Source: Prauserella halophila (GTDB lineage: Bacteria; Actinomycetota; Actinomycetes; Mycobacteriales; Pseudonocardiaceae). Taken from it: a DNA stretch of 64,000 nt. This document shows positions 25,892 to 34,826 of the stretch, in pieces. The notes under the pieces were generated by a model. The model saw only the letters and a list, made by a program, of their open reading frames with translations, searched no databases and was not told where the DNA came from. Both the position numbers and the translations under genes were made by a program. The stretch is from contig NZ_JAMTCQ010000009.1 in assembly GCF_024171895.1 (NCBI RefSeq), positions 781,318 through 845,317 of the forward strand. The letters are read 5' to 3'. Numbering within the stretch: the first letter of the stretch is position 1; the number at the start of each line of letters is the position of its first letter.

Positions 25892-27100
25892 CTACTTCAG
25901 TTCGGCGCTCGACTTCCCCAGGAGCCTGCGCGCCACGATGAGTTGCTGGATCTGCTGCGTGCCTTCGAAGATGTCCAGGATTTTCGCGTCGCGACTCCAT
26001 TTCTCGAGCAGCGACTCCTCCGTGTAGCCGTACACCCCGGCCAGCTCGACGCACCGCAGCGTGATGTCCACACCGGAACGGCCGGCCTTCGCCTTGGCCA
26101 TCGACGCCTGCAGCGAGTTCGGCTTGCGGTTGTCGGCCATCCACGCCGCTTCCAGCGTCAGCAGGTATGCGGCTTCGTAGTCGGCTTCGAGCTGCAGGAA
26201 CGTGGCAGCCGCGGCGCTCTGCGTGTTCGCCGGCCGGTCGTAGTCGATCTCGACACCCGCCTGTTCGAGCACGCTCCGGGTCTCCTCCAACGCGGCCCGC
26301 GCGACGCCGACCGCCATCGCGGCGACCATCGGGCGGGTGTTGTCGAAGGTCTGCATGACCCCCGCGAAGCCCTTTTGGGTGTCGATCTCCGGACTGCCGA
26401 GCAGGTTCTCCTTCGGCACCCGGCAGTTGTCGAACCGCAGCACCGCGGTGTCCGAAGCACGGATACCGAGCTTGTGCTCCAAGCGCACCACTTCGAAGCC
26501 CGGTGTGCCCTTCTCCACCACGAACGATTTGATCGCCGCGCGGCCCTTCGATTTGTCCAATGTGGCCCACACGACGACGCAGTCGGCCCGCTCGCCCGCG
26601 GTCACGAAGATCTTCTCGCCGTTGAGGACGTACTCGTCGCCGTCGAGCTCCGCGGTTGCGCTCACCGCCGCGGAGTCGGAGCCGAAGCTCGGCTCCGTGA
26701 TCGCCATCGCGGCCCATTTGCCGTTGAAGCGCTCCAGCTGTTCGCCATCGGCCACCGACGCGATCGCCGCATTGCCGAGGCCCTGCCGCGGCATCGACAG
26801 CAACAGCGCCACGTCACCCCAGCACATCTCGATCGTGCCGAGCACGGTGGACAGGTTGCCGCCGTTGCGGTTGCCCGTGTCCTTCCGGTCCTCGTCCGCG
26901 CGCACGCCGGACGCACCCGCACCGCCCTCGCCGGACGAATTGAGACCGTCCAACAGGGAAGCCAGCATGTCCAACTCGGTCGGATACGCGTGCTCGGCCC
27001 GGTCGTACTTGCGGGAGTTCGGCCGGAACACCTCCGCGGCCGCCTGATGCGCCTGGTTGACCAGCGCCTTGGCCTTATTCGGGATCTCGAGGTTGATCAC
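25892..27100 (-). CDS. acyl-CoA dehydrogenase (FadE23-like)
   Basis: 402 aa from a GTG at 27100 preceded by AAAGGG. Family motifs: AAMAITEPSFGSDSAAV, GEKIFVTAGERADCVVVWATLD, and the C-terminal DAKILDIFEGTQQIQQLIVARRLLG, whose Glu lies at the catalytic-base position. Together with the 445-aa partner upstream it matches the mycobacterial fadE24-fadE23 pair (Rv3139/Rv3140) in size and order. The two may form a heteromeric dehydrogenase. A gap of 22 bp to the partner suggests one transcript. Confidence 0.87.
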   Translation of the reverse strand: MINLEIPNKAKALVNQAHQAAAEVFRPNSRKYDRAEHAYPTELDMLASLLDGLNSSGEGGAGASGVRADEDRKDTGNRNGGNLSTVLGTIEMCWGDVALLLSMPRQGLGNAAIASVADGEQLERFNGKWAAMAITEPSFGSDSAAVSATAELDGDEYVLNGEKIFVTAGERADCVVVWATLDKSKGRAAIKSFVVEKGTPGFEVVRLEHKLGIRASDTAVLRFDNCRVPKENLLGSPEIDTQKGFAGVMQTFDNTRPMVAAMAVGVARAALEETRSVLEQAGVEIDYDRPANTQSAAAATFLQLEADYEAAYLLTLEAAWMADNRKPNSLQASMAKAKAGRSGVDITLRCVELAGVYGYTEESLLEKWSRDAKILDIFEGTQQIQQLIVARRLLGKSSAELK

Positions 27101-27122
27101 TGCAAGCCCTTTCTGCGCTGCT

Positions 27123-28460
27123 CTACAGGAGAACGATGCCGTCGACGGAGCCGATCGCGCGGAGGTCGCGGTACCAGCGCTCCACGGGGTGCTCCTTGAT
27201 GAAGCCGTGCCCGCCGAGCAGCTGCACGCCCGCGCTGCCGATCTGCATGCCCTTGTCCGTCGCCAGCTTGCGGGCCAGCGCGACCTCCCGGGCGTAGTCC
27301 CTGCCCCGTTCGGCCCGCGAGGCGGCACGCAGCATCGTCAGCCGCATGCTCTCCAGTTCGATCGCGATGTCCGACACCTGGAACGCCACACCCTGGCGGT
27401 GGCTGATCGGCTCCCCGAACGCCTCCCGCTCGTTGACGTACGGGACGACGTAGTCGAGTACGGCCTTGCCCGTGCCGCACGCCAGCGCAGCCCAGCCGAT
27501 ACGCGAGAGGCGCACGACGTCGGCGAACACCTCCCGGCTGCCGCCGCCCAGCAGCGCACCCGCGGGCAGCGTCACGTCGCTGAGCACGAGCTTCGTCGTA
27601 CCGGCGCTGCGCAGGCCCATCGCGGGCTCGGCCTCGACCGACACGCCCGCCGTGGCCGCCTCGACGATGAACAGGGCGGGGCCGCGGCCTTCGAGGTCGG
27701 CCGAGACGATGAACAGCTCGGCGTCGGCACCGCGTGGCACGAGCGACTTCACGCCGTCCAGCCGGTAGCCGTTGGGCGTGCGCTTGGCACGCGTCTTCGG
27801 CGCGAACGGATCGAACAACGGTGCGCGTTCCTGCAGGGCCAGTGCGGCGGCCGGAACGTGCTCGCCTGCGAAGGCGGGCACGTAGGTGGCCTGCTGCTCG
27901 GCGTCACCCCATTGCACGAGCGCGTTGCTCACCGCCGACGGCGCGAGCACCGCTACGGCCAGCCCCATGTCGCCGTGCGCGAGCGACTCGGCGACCAGCG
28001 CGTTGGTGACGACCGAGCGCTCGGAGCCGACCCCGTCGAGCTCTTCCGGGATGCCGATCTGCGTCACGCCGAGCTCGGCGGCACGGCTCAGCAGCCCGTC
28101 CGGAGGAGCGAGCTTGTCGTCGGCCTCGGCGGCCGCGGGGCGGAGCTGCTCCGCCGCGAACTCGTCCACCGTCTCGACGATCAGTTGCTGCTCTTCGGAG
28201 GGCTCCAGGTCGAACAACGCCGCCTCGGGCGCCTTCTCGAGCCGCGCGGGCTTGCCGAGTCGTGTCGTCGCCGTGAACGTGCGATTCGCCGCGCCCGCCG
28301 CCCGGAAGCCGGCACGGGTGGCCGACGAGACGAGGTTCTCCACGGGCTTGCGCAGCCCCGCGCGATCGATCAGCTTGCTGCCTGCCAGCTGGTTCAGCGC
28401 GGCGAGGCCGAGCCCCATGGCGTCGCGCCCCTGCTGCGGATTCTGTCGAGCCACAGTCAT
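27123..28460 (-). CDS. acyl-CoA dehydrogenase (FadE24-like)
   Basis: 445 aa. An N-terminal extension of about 75 residues precedes the dehydrogenase fold, as in FadE24. The body has LEPSEEQQLIVETVDEFAAEQLRPAA and GVKSLVPRGADAELFIVSADL. The C terminus is LLGGHGFIKEHPVERWYRDLRAIGSVDGIVLL, with the usual YEGT catalytic segment altered (IGSVDG). The Glu base may therefore be missing and supplied by the partner subunit. This is what would be expected of a heteromeric acyl-CoA dehydrogenase, but it is inference. The palindrome at 28472-28489 lies 12 bp before the start. Confidence 0.85.
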   Translation of the reverse strand: MTVARQNPQQGRDAMGLGLAALNQLAGSKLIDRAGLRKPVENLVSSATRAGFRAAGAANRTFTATTRLGKPARLEKAPEAALFDLEPSEEQQLIVETVDEFAAEQLRPAAAEADDKLAPPDGLLSRAAELGVTQIGIPEELDGVGSERSVVTNALVAESLAHGDMGLAVAVLAPSAVSNALVQWGDAEQQATYVPAFAGEHVPAAALALQERAPLFDPFAPKTRAKRTPNGYRLDGVKSLVPRGADAELFIVSADLEGRGPALFIVEAATAGVSVEAEPAMGLRSAGTTKLVLSDVTLPAGALLGGGSREVFADVVRLSRIGWAALACGTGKAVLDYVVPYVNEREAFGEPISHRQGVAFQVSDIAIELESMRLTMLRAASRAERGRDYAREVALARKLATDKGMQIGSAGVQLLGGHGFIKEHPVERWYRDLRAIGSVDGIVLL

Positions 28461-28471
28461 CCCCTTCGGTT

Positions 28472-28489
28472 ACCTACTCGTGAGTAGGT
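28472..28489. promoter_or_regulatory. operator palindrome ACCTACTC-GT-GAGTAGGT
   Basis: A perfect 8-bp-arm palindrome with a 2-bp centre lies between the tandem TetR gene and the fadE24-like start. It is the clearest TetR-type site in the fadE promoter. Confidence 0.7.
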
Positions 28490-28556
28490 TAACTCGAACA
28501 CCGAAGACTCGCCAGTAGGGGGCTGGGTCCGTCCTCACCCGGCACGGTCCGCACCG

Positions 28557-28586
28557 GATCAGCCCTGCCCCGATCAGCCCTGCCCC
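28557..28586. repeat. 15-bp direct repeat spanning a stop codon
   Basis: Two perfect tandem copies of GATCAGCCCTGCCCC cover 28557-28571 and 28572-28586. The TGA of the tandem TetR gene (28574-28576) lies inside the second copy. Confidence 0.85.
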
Positions 28587-29881
28587 GAGGCGGTTCGGTC
28601 CGGCCCGTCCTGTCCCGGCACGTCCTGCGCCGCCGGGTTCTGCCCGGTCGTCTCGCGTTCCGGGGTGGGACTGCCCAGCACGGTGCTCATCAGGGTGACG
28701 AGGTCGGCAGGCAGGCCCGGCCTGCGGTTCACCCGGCGGGTGCGGGTGAGGTCGTTGGCCACCGTCAGTGCGGCGTGCACGGTGATCTTGGCTTCGCGGG
28801 TGTCGAGCTCGGGACGGGCCGCCTCCAGTAGCTGGACCCAGCGGGCGACGTACTCCCGCTGGATCCGCAACAGGTCCGGCCGGTCACGCTCGTCGATGTG
28901 CACGCGGTCGACGGAGAACGACACGAGCAGTTCCGGCTGGCCGGTCAGCGTCGCGACATAGGACTCGGCGAGCCGGTGCAGCGCGGGCCATTCGCCGTCG
29001 GAGCGCAGCGCGTCCTCGGCACTCAGCAGGAGCCGATCACCCGCCCTGCGGCCGATGGCGCCGAGCAGGTTCGCCTTGCTCGGGAAGTGCCGGTACACGC
29101 TCGGACCGGCGATACCCACCGCGCGGCCGATGTCGTCCATGCTGACGGCGCTGAATCCGCGGGAGGAGAACAGCTCGGTGGCCTCGGTGAGGATCTGTTC
29201 GCGGCGTGACGGGGTGGTGAGCGGTTCGGTCGCGGCTGCGACGTCGACGTCCGCCGTGGCCCCGGCGCCGGGCGGATCGGCCCTCAGTACGCGGCCTGCG
29301 ATGTCGACGAGCAGCTGTTCGAACCGCCGTTTCGGCACGCTCGTGCGGTGTACGGACACGCTGCCGAACACCGACAGCCCTGCCCAGCACAGCAGTTCGG
29401 CGTCCTCGGGTGAGAGTCCGGGCCGGGCCCGCAGCAGCATCTTGGTCCACGTCGCGAGTATCGCGGCGGAACGTTCCCGCAGGTCTCGCTGAGTGTCGGC
29501 GTCGAGGTACCTGCCCTCCCAGCGCCACAGCGCCGCCGTGTCGCGGCGTTCCACCGATTTGGCGGCCAGCTCGGTCAGCAGCGTGCCGACCCGGCCGTTC
29601 GAGGCGTGCTCGGCCGAGCCGAACGCGGCGTCGGTGGCTGCCTCGAGCTCGCCGAGCCCGGCCCGCAGCACGTGCGCGAGGATCGCCTGCTTGTCCGTGA
29701 AGTGGCGGTACAGCGCCGGTCCGGTGATGCCGGCGGCCGAGGCGATGTCGTTGATGCCCACCCCGTGGTACCCGCGAGCACGGAACAGCTCGGCCGCGAC
29801 GGCGGCGAGCTGCGTCTTGCGGTCGCGTGGCCGTTTGTCGCTGGCGCGAGGCCGTTTACCGCTCGGTGGTGTCCGTGCCAT
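28574..29881 (-). CDS. double-domain TetR regulator (two fused TetR units)
   Basis: 435 aa from the ATG at 29881. Two complete TetR repeats are fused: the first HTH is at about residues 22-66 (INDIASAAGITGPALYRHF), the second at about 226-272 (MDDIGRAVGIAGPSVYRHF), each followed by a helical effector domain. An Ala/Pro-rich linker at about 203-222 joins them. Tandem TetR proteins are uncommon; M. tuberculosis Mce3R is the known example. The protein sits between fadE24/fadE23 and fadA/fadB, so it may repress both. An upstream start at 29941 would run through the fadA promoter and is rejected. A 15-bp direct repeat spans the stop. Confidence 0.88.
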   Translation of the reverse strand: MARTPPSGKRPRASDKRPRDRKTQLAAVAAELFRARGYHGVGINDIASAAGITGPALYRHFTDKQAILAHVLRAGLGELEAATDAAFGSAEHASNGRVGTLLTELAAKSVERRDTAALWRWEGRYLDADTQRDLRERSAAILATWTKMLLRARPGLSPEDAELLCWAGLSVFGSVSVHRTSVPKRRFEQLLVDIAGRVLRADPPGAGATADVDVAAATEPLTTPSRREQILTEATELFSSRGFSAVSMDDIGRAVGIAGPSVYRHFPSKANLLGAIGRRAGDRLLLSAEDALRSDGEWPALHRLAESYVATLTGQPELLVSFSVDRVHIDERDRPDLLRIQREYVARWVQLLEAARPELDTREAKITVHAALTVANDLTRTRRVNRRPGLPADLVTLMSTVLGSPTPERETTGQNPAAQDVPGQDGPDRTASGQG

Positions 29882-29951
29882 AGGTGAGACAACTTTAGCG
29901 CGGACAGTTCGACAGGCAACCCATTGACACCATGGGAACAAGGCGGACTAT

Positions 29952-29967
29952 GTTAGTAGCAATTAGC
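29952..29967. promoter_or_regulatory. TTAG-type operator in the fadA/tetR divergent promoter
   Basis: GTTAGTAGCAATTAGC lies in the 163-bp divergent region between the double TetR gene and fadA. It shares the GTTAGT half-site with the operators at 2172 and 3169 but has a degenerate second half. Confidence 0.4.
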
Positions 29968-30044
29968 ACCGAACCTGGATGCATGGACACTGTCGACCGT
30001 GTCGGCTGGGTGCTTGCCGCCAGCCGCGAGGAAGGACCGTTGGT

Positions 30045-31256
30045 GTGAGTACAGAGGCGTTCATCTACGAGGCGATTCGCACGCCTCGTGGCAAGAACAA
30101 GGGCGGAGCCCTGCATGGGACGAAGCCGATCGACCTGGTCACGGGGTTGATCGACGAGCTCAAGAGCCGGCACCCGGGGCTCGACCCGGCCAAGATCGAG
30201 GACATCGTCCTCGGTGTCGTCTCGCCGGTCGGCGACCAGGGCGCCGACATCGCGCGCGCCGCCGCGATGGCTGGCGGTCTGCCCGACAGCGTCGCGGGCG
30301 TGCAGCTCAACCGGTTCTGCTCGTCGGGTCTCGAGGCCGTCAACCAGGCCGCCGCGCGGGTACGTTCCGGCTGGGAGGGGTTGCTCCTCGCGGGTGGCGT
30401 CGAATCGATGTCGCGGGTGCCGATGGGCACCGACGGCGGTGCGATGTTCACCGACCCGGCGACGAACTACGACAGCTACTTCGTGCCGCAGGGCATCGGT
30501 GCCGACCTGATCGCCACCCTCGAGGGCTTCTCGCGGGAGGACGTCGACCGGTTCGCCGTCCGTTCGCAGGACAAGGCCGAGGCGGCGTGGTCCGGCGGCT
30601 ACTTCGCCAAGTCCGTCGTGCCGGTCAAGGACATGAACGGCGTGACGCTCCTCGACCACGACGAGCACCGGCGCCCCGGCACCACGGTCGAGGACCTGGC
30701 CAAGCTCAAGCCGGCCTTCGAGGGCATCGGCGAGATGGGCGGTTTCGACGCGGTGGCGCTGCAGAAGTACCACCAGGTCGAGCAGATCGACCACGTCCAC
30801 ACCGGTGGCAACTCCTCGGGCATCGTCGACGGCGCCGGACTGGTGCTGGTCGGCAACGAACAGGTCGGCAAGGACCTCGGCCTGACGCCGCGTGCGCGCA
30901 TCGTGTCGGCAGCGGTCACGGGCTCGGACCCGACGATCATGCTCACGGGCCCGACGCCCGCCTCCGAGAAGGTGCTGGCGCAGGCGGGCATGACCACCGA
31001 CGACATCGACCTGTTCGAGCTGAACGAGGCGTTCGCGTCGGTCGTCATGAAGTGGACGAAGGACCTGAAGCTTCCGGAGGAGAAGGTCAACGTCAACGGC
31101 GGCGCCATCGCGATGGGTCACCCGCTCGGTGCCACCGGCGCGATGATCCTCGGCACGATGGTCGACGAGCTGGAGCGGCGCCAGGAGCGGCGCGCGTTGC
31201 TGTCGCTGTGCATCGGCGGCGGTATGGGTATCGGCACGATCATCGAGCGTGTGTGA
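30045..31256 (+). CDS. fadA: acetyl-CoA acyltransferase (3-ketoacyl-CoA thiolase)
   Basis: 403 aa from a GTG at 30045 with GAGGAAGG 9 bp upstream. It carries out the last step of beta-oxidation. The nucleophilic Cys is in [16 protein letters not shown] (about residue 92). The C-terminal active-site blocks [18 protein letters not shown] (His) and [14 protein letters not shown] (second Cys) are intact. The length equals that of M. tuberculosis FadA (Rv0859), and fadB follows after 15 bp, matching the Rv0859-Rv0860 order. Confidence 0.94.
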   Translation: MSTEAFIYEAIRTPRGKNKGGALHGTKPIDLVTGLIDELKSRHPGLDPAKIEDIVLGVVSPVGDQGADIARAAAMAGGLPDSVAGVQLNRFCSSGLEAVNQAAARVRSGWEGLLLAGGVESMSRVPMGTDGGAMFTDPATNYDSYFVPQGIGADLIATLEGFSREDVDRFAVRSQDKAEAAWSGGYFAKSVVPVKDMNGVTLLDHDEHRRPGTTVEDLAKLKPAFEGIGEMGGFDAVALQKYHQVEQIDHVHTGGNSSGIVDGAGLVLVGNEQVGKDLGLTPRARIVSAAVTGSDPTIMLTGPTPASEKVLAQAGMTTDDIDLFELNEAFASVVMKWTKDLKLPEEKVNVNGGAIAMGHPLGATGAMILGTMVDELERRQERRALLSLCIGGGMGIGTIIERV

Positions 31257-31271
31257 GGGCGAGCGACAACA

Positions 31272-33443
31272 ATGACTGAAGCCAAGACCATCCGCTGGGA
31301 GCAGGACTCCGACGGCATCGTCACGCTGACGATGGACGATCCGAAACAGTCGGCCAACACGATGAACGCGGACTACCGCGAGTCGATGGGCGTCGTGATC
31401 GACCGTCTCGAGTCCGAAAAGGACTCCATCGCCGGTGTTGTACTGACCTCGGCGAAGAAGACGTTCTTCGCCGGAGGCGACCTGAACGACCTGATCAAGG
31501 CGACGCCCGACGACGCCGCCGAGATCACCGACACGAGCAACGAGCTGAAGGCGCAGTTGCGCCGGCTCGAGACGCTGGGCAAGCCGGTCGTCGCCGCCAT
31601 CAACGGTGCGGCCCTCGGCGGCGGCCTGGAGATCGCGCTGGCCTGCCACCGCCGGATCGCCGCCGACGTCAAGGGAAGCGCCATCGGCCTGCCCGAGGTC
31701 TCGCTGGGCCTGCTGCCCGGTGGCGGCGGCATCGTGCGCACGGTCCGCCTGATCGGCATCCAGAGTGCCGTCATGAACGTGCTCGCGCAGGGTCAGCGGC
31801 ACAAGCCCGCCAAGGCTCTCGAACTCGGCATCGTGGACGAGCTCGTGTCCGATGTGGACGAGCTGCTGCCGAAGGCCAAGGCGTGGATCAAGGACAACCC
31901 CGAGGGCGGCGTGCAGCCGTGGGACCAGAAGGGGTACAAGATCCCGGGCGGTTCGCCGTCGAACCCGAAGTTCGCGGCGAACCTGCCCGCGTTCCCCTCG
32001 AACCTGCGCAAGCAGCTCAAGGGCGCTCCGATGCCTGCGCCGCGCGCCATCCTGGCGGCAGCCGTCGAGGGCGCGCAGGTCGACGTCGAGACCGCGAGCC
32101 TGATCGAGACGCGCTATTTCGTCAGCCTCGTCACCGGCCAGGTCGCGAAGAACATGACCAAGGCGTTCTTCTTCGACCTGCAGGCCATCAACGCGGGCGA
32201 ATCGCGCCCGGACGGGTACGAGCAGTACCAGGCCAAGAAGGTCGGCGTGCTCGGCGCGGGCATGATGGGCGCGGCGATCGCCTACGTGTCGGCGAAGGCC
32301 GGCATCGACGTGGTGCTCAAGGACGTCTCCCAGGAGAACGCCGAGAAGGGCAAGGGCTATGCGGCCAAGCTCGAGGAGAAGGCCCTCAAGCGGGGCAAGA
32401 CCACGCAGGAGAAGTCGGACGCGCTGCTCGGCCGCATCACGCCGACCGGTGACCCGGCCGACCTGAAGGGTGTCGACTTCGTCATCGAGGCCGTGTTCGA
32501 GAGCACCGAGCTCAAGCACAAGGTCTTCCAGGAGATCGAGGACGTCGTCGACTCGGACGCCGTACTCGGCTCCAACACCTCCACGCTGCCCATCACCGGC
32601 CTGGCCGAGGGGGTGCAGCGGCAGGAGGACTTCATCGGCATCCACTTCTTCTCGCCGGTGGACAAGATGCCGCTCGTGGAGATCATCCGCGGCGAGAAGA
32701 CCTCCGACGCCACGCTGGCGAAGGTCTTCGACTACACGCTGCAGATCAAGAAGACGCCGGTCGTCGTGAACGACAGCCGCGGCTTCTTCACCTCGCGCGT
32801 CATCGGCACGTTCATCAACGAGGCCGTCGCCGCGCTCGGCGAGGGTGTCGAGCCCGCCACCATCGAGCAGGCCGGTTCGCAGGCCGGGTACCCGGCACCG
32901 CCGCTGCAGCTGATGGACGAGCTCACACTCACGCTGCCGCGCAAGATCCGCCTCGAGACGAGGGAAGCCGTCGAGGCAGCGGGCGGCACGTGGGACGCCC
33001 ACCCGGCCGAGGGCATCATCGACCGGATGATCGACGAGTTCGATCGCAAGGGCCGTTCGACGGGCTCGGGCTTCTACGACTACGACGACGAGGGCAACCG
33101 GACGCGGCTGTGGCCGGGTCTGCGGGAGGCATTCGACAGCGGCAGCGGCGACGTGCCGTTCGAGGACCTCAGGGAGCGCATGCTCTTCGCCGAGGCCCTC
33201 GAGACCGTGAAGTGCTTCGACGAGGGCGTGCTCAACACGGTCGAGGACGCCAACATCGGCTCGATCATGGGCATCGGGTTCCCGCCGTGGACCGGTGGCG
33301 TGATCCAGTACATCAACGGTTACGAGGGCGGTGTGCAGGGCTTCGTCGCGCGCTCGAAGGAGCTCGCGGCGCGCTACGGCAACCACTTCGAGCCGCCGGC
33401 CTCGCTGGTCGCGAAGGCCGAGAAGGGCGAGATCTACGAGTGA
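31272..33443 (+). CDS. fadB: fatty oxidation complex alpha chain: enoyl-CoA hydratase/3-hydroxyacyl-CoA dehydrogenase
   Basis: 723 aa with two catalytic halves. The N-terminal crotonase part holds INGAALGGGLEIALACHRRIA and the Glu-containing GLPEVSLGLLPGGGG at about residues 115-160. The C-terminal dehydrogenase begins with the NAD loop VGVLGAGMMGAAIAYVSA near residue 327 and has FIGIHFFSPVDKMPLVEII with the catalytic His. Two C-terminal helical repeats complete it. It forms the trifunctional complex with FadA. The long perfect hairpin 34 bp after the stop is the probable terminator. Confidence 0.95.
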   Translation: MTEAKTIRWEQDSDGIVTLTMDDPKQSANTMNADYRESMGVVIDRLESEKDSIAGVVLTSAKKTFFAGGDLNDLIKATPDDAAEITDTSNELKAQLRRLETLGKPVVAAINGAALGGGLEIALACHRRIAADVKGSAIGLPEVSLGLLPGGGGIVRTVRLIGIQSAVMNVLAQGQRHKPAKALELGIVDELVSDVDELLPKAKAWIKDNPEGGVQPWDQKGYKIPGGSPSNPKFAANLPAFPSNLRKQLKGAPMPAPRAILAAAVEGAQVDVETASLIETRYFVSLVTGQVAKNMTKAFFFDLQAINAGESRPDGYEQYQAKKVGVLGAGMMGAAIAYVSAKAGIDVVLKDVSQENAEKGKGYAAKLEEKALKRGKTTQEKSDALLGRITPTGDPADLKGVDFVIEAVFESTELKHKVFQEIEDVVDSDAVLGSNTSTLPITGLAEGVQRQEDFIGIHFFSPVDKMPLVEIIRGEKTSDATLAKVFDYTLQIKKTPVVVNDSRGFFTSRVIGTFINEAVAALGEGVEPATIEQAGSQAGYPAPPLQLMDELTLTLPRKIRLETREAVEAAGGTWDAHPAEGIIDRMIDEFDRKGRSTGSGFYDYDDEGNRTRLWPGLREAFDSGSGDVPFEDLRERMLFAEALETVKCFDEGVLNTVEDANIGSIMGIGFPPWTGGVIQYINGYEGGVQGFVARSKELAARYGNHFEPPASLVAKAEKGEIYE

Positions 33444-33476
33444 TCGCCTGCGCCTGAACCAGGTGTGAACCAATGG

Positions 33477-33516
33477 CACGGCCCCGGGTCGCGAACTCCC
33501 GCGACCCGGGGCCGTG
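33477..33516. terminator. 17-bp perfect hairpin after fadB
   Basis: Arms 33477-33493 and 33500-33516 (core GGCCCCGGGTCGCG) are perfectly complementary around a 6-nt loop. There is no T tract; 21-bp repeats start inside the right arm. Confidence 0.8.
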
Positions 33517-33571
33517 TTGTGGTTTCGGGAGCCCGTGTTGTGGTTTCGGGCGGCCGTGTTGTGCCCGCATG
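33512..33571. repeat. 21-bp tandem array, second locus
   Basis: Two full 21-bp units begin at 33512 and 33533 and a partial third at 33554, each opening CCGTGTTGTGGTTTCGGG. They match the array at 24442-24567. They fill the gap between the convergent fadB and 2-hydroxyacid dehydrogenase genes. Confidence 0.92.
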
Positions 33572-34603
33572 TCACTCCGGGGCCGGACCGGGTGCGGGCA
33601 GGGACGGTACGTCGTTGACGACCGTCCCCGGCAGGCCGCCGCGCAGCGCGACGTCGAGCGACGCGAGAGCGCCGGCGACCATCGCCTCCCGTGATTCCAG
33701 GGTGGATCCGGCGAGATGTGGCGACAGGAACACGTTGTCGAGCTCCGCCCAACGGTGATCCCCGGTCAGCGGTTCGTCCCCGAAGACGTCGAGGGCGGCG
33801 GCCGCGATCTCGCGGCATCGGAGGGCGGAGTGGAGGGCGTCCTCGTCGACGACGGCACCACGAGCGCCGTTGACCAGGACACCGCCGGACCCCAAGAGCC
33901 GGAGCCGGCGGCGGTCGATGAGCCCGCGGGTGTCTCCGGTGAGCGGAACGTGCAGGCTGAGCACGTTGCTGCGCCGGCACAGTTCATCCACATCGGACAC
34001 CCGTTGCAGCGGAAGACCGGCGCTGTCGGTGTCGGGAATCGGCCTACGATGGTGATACAGGATCGGTGCCGTCCCGAACGCCGCGAGTCGCCGTGCGACG
34101 GCCAGGCCGGTGCGGCCCATGCCGAGGATGCCGACCGTACGTCCGGCCAGGTCGTGGACCCCTTCGTCGGCCGCGGCGGTCATCCACCACTCGCCGCGCC
34201 GGGTACGTTCGTGGTTGCGCACTGCGTTCTTGACGAGCAGCAGCATCGCCATGACGGTCCACTCGGCGACCCCGCGGGTGTTCGCGCCGGGCGTGTTGGC
34301 CACCGGGATGCCGAGGTCGTGAGCCGCGTCGACGTCGACCGAGTCGTAGCCCGCCGCCGGTTGCACGATCAGGCGGCAGCGTTCGGCGAGTCCGAGTGCG
34401 GTGCGGCCGAGGCCCAGTTCGCCCGTCCAGTCGCCGAGCAGGAAGTCCGCGCCGGCGACGGAGGAATGGAGCTCGTCGGGCGTACGGGGTTCGACGAACC
34501 TCAGCTCGTGCTGGGGAAGAAGGGGTTCGTGGCGGCTGTGCACGGGGGTGATGACGTCACGGGGGCTCGTGCTGAGCACGATCGGCGAGGATTGCGAGGA
34601 CAT
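33572..34603 (-). CDS. D-2-hydroxyacid dehydrogenase (phosphoglycerate dehydrogenase-like)
   Basis: 343 aa from the ATG at 34603 with GGGAG upstream. NAD-dependent D-2-hydroxyacid dehydrogenase: Rossmann loop GRTVGILGMGRTGLAVARRLAAFG near residue 170, catalytic Arg in VNGARGAVVDEDAL, Glu in DVFGDEPL and His in LSPHLAGSTLESREAM. It reduces a 2-keto acid or oxidises the hydroxyacid; the substrate is unclear. The longer frame to 34846 covers the divergent promoter and is rejected. It is divergent from the hydrolase at 34827. Confidence 0.87.
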   Translation of the reverse strand: MSSQSSPIVLSTSPRDVITPVHSRHEPLLPQHELRFVEPRTPDELHSSVAGADFLLGDWTGELGLGRTALGLAERCRLIVQPAAGYDSVDVDAAHDLGIPVANTPGANTRGVAEWTVMAMLLLVKNAVRNHERTRRGEWWMTAAADEGVHDLAGRTVGILGMGRTGLAVARRLAAFGTAPILYHHRRPIPDTDSAGLPLQRVSDVDELCRRSNVLSLHVPLTGDTRGLIDRRRLRLLGSGGVLVNGARGAVVDEDALHSALRCREIAAAALDVFGDEPLTGDHRWAELDNVFLSPHLAGSTLESREAMVAGALASLDVALRGGLPGTVVNDVPSLPAPGPAPE

Positions 34604-34826
34604 GGAACTCCCGGGGATACGGTGAGCGGTCGCCCCCAGTGCAGCAGGCGGGATTTGCCGTGACGTCAGCGACGTGTTAATCGAATTTTCCGGGGCCGTC
34701 GATCCGATCCGGCGATAATTCCGCGGCGACATCGACTCCGCAGATGAACCGCTTCTGGTTTCGGTGTTTGACCCCGGAAGGCGGCGCTCCGAGACTGGAA
34801 TTCCGAAATTTCTGTGCGGAGGACGT

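Noticed and set aside
29895-33980. A 1361-codon open frame on the minus strand
   Set aside because: It is the antisense shadow of fadA and fadB. Composition is Arg/His/Asp/Leu without domain motifs, while both plus-strand genes have complete active sites.
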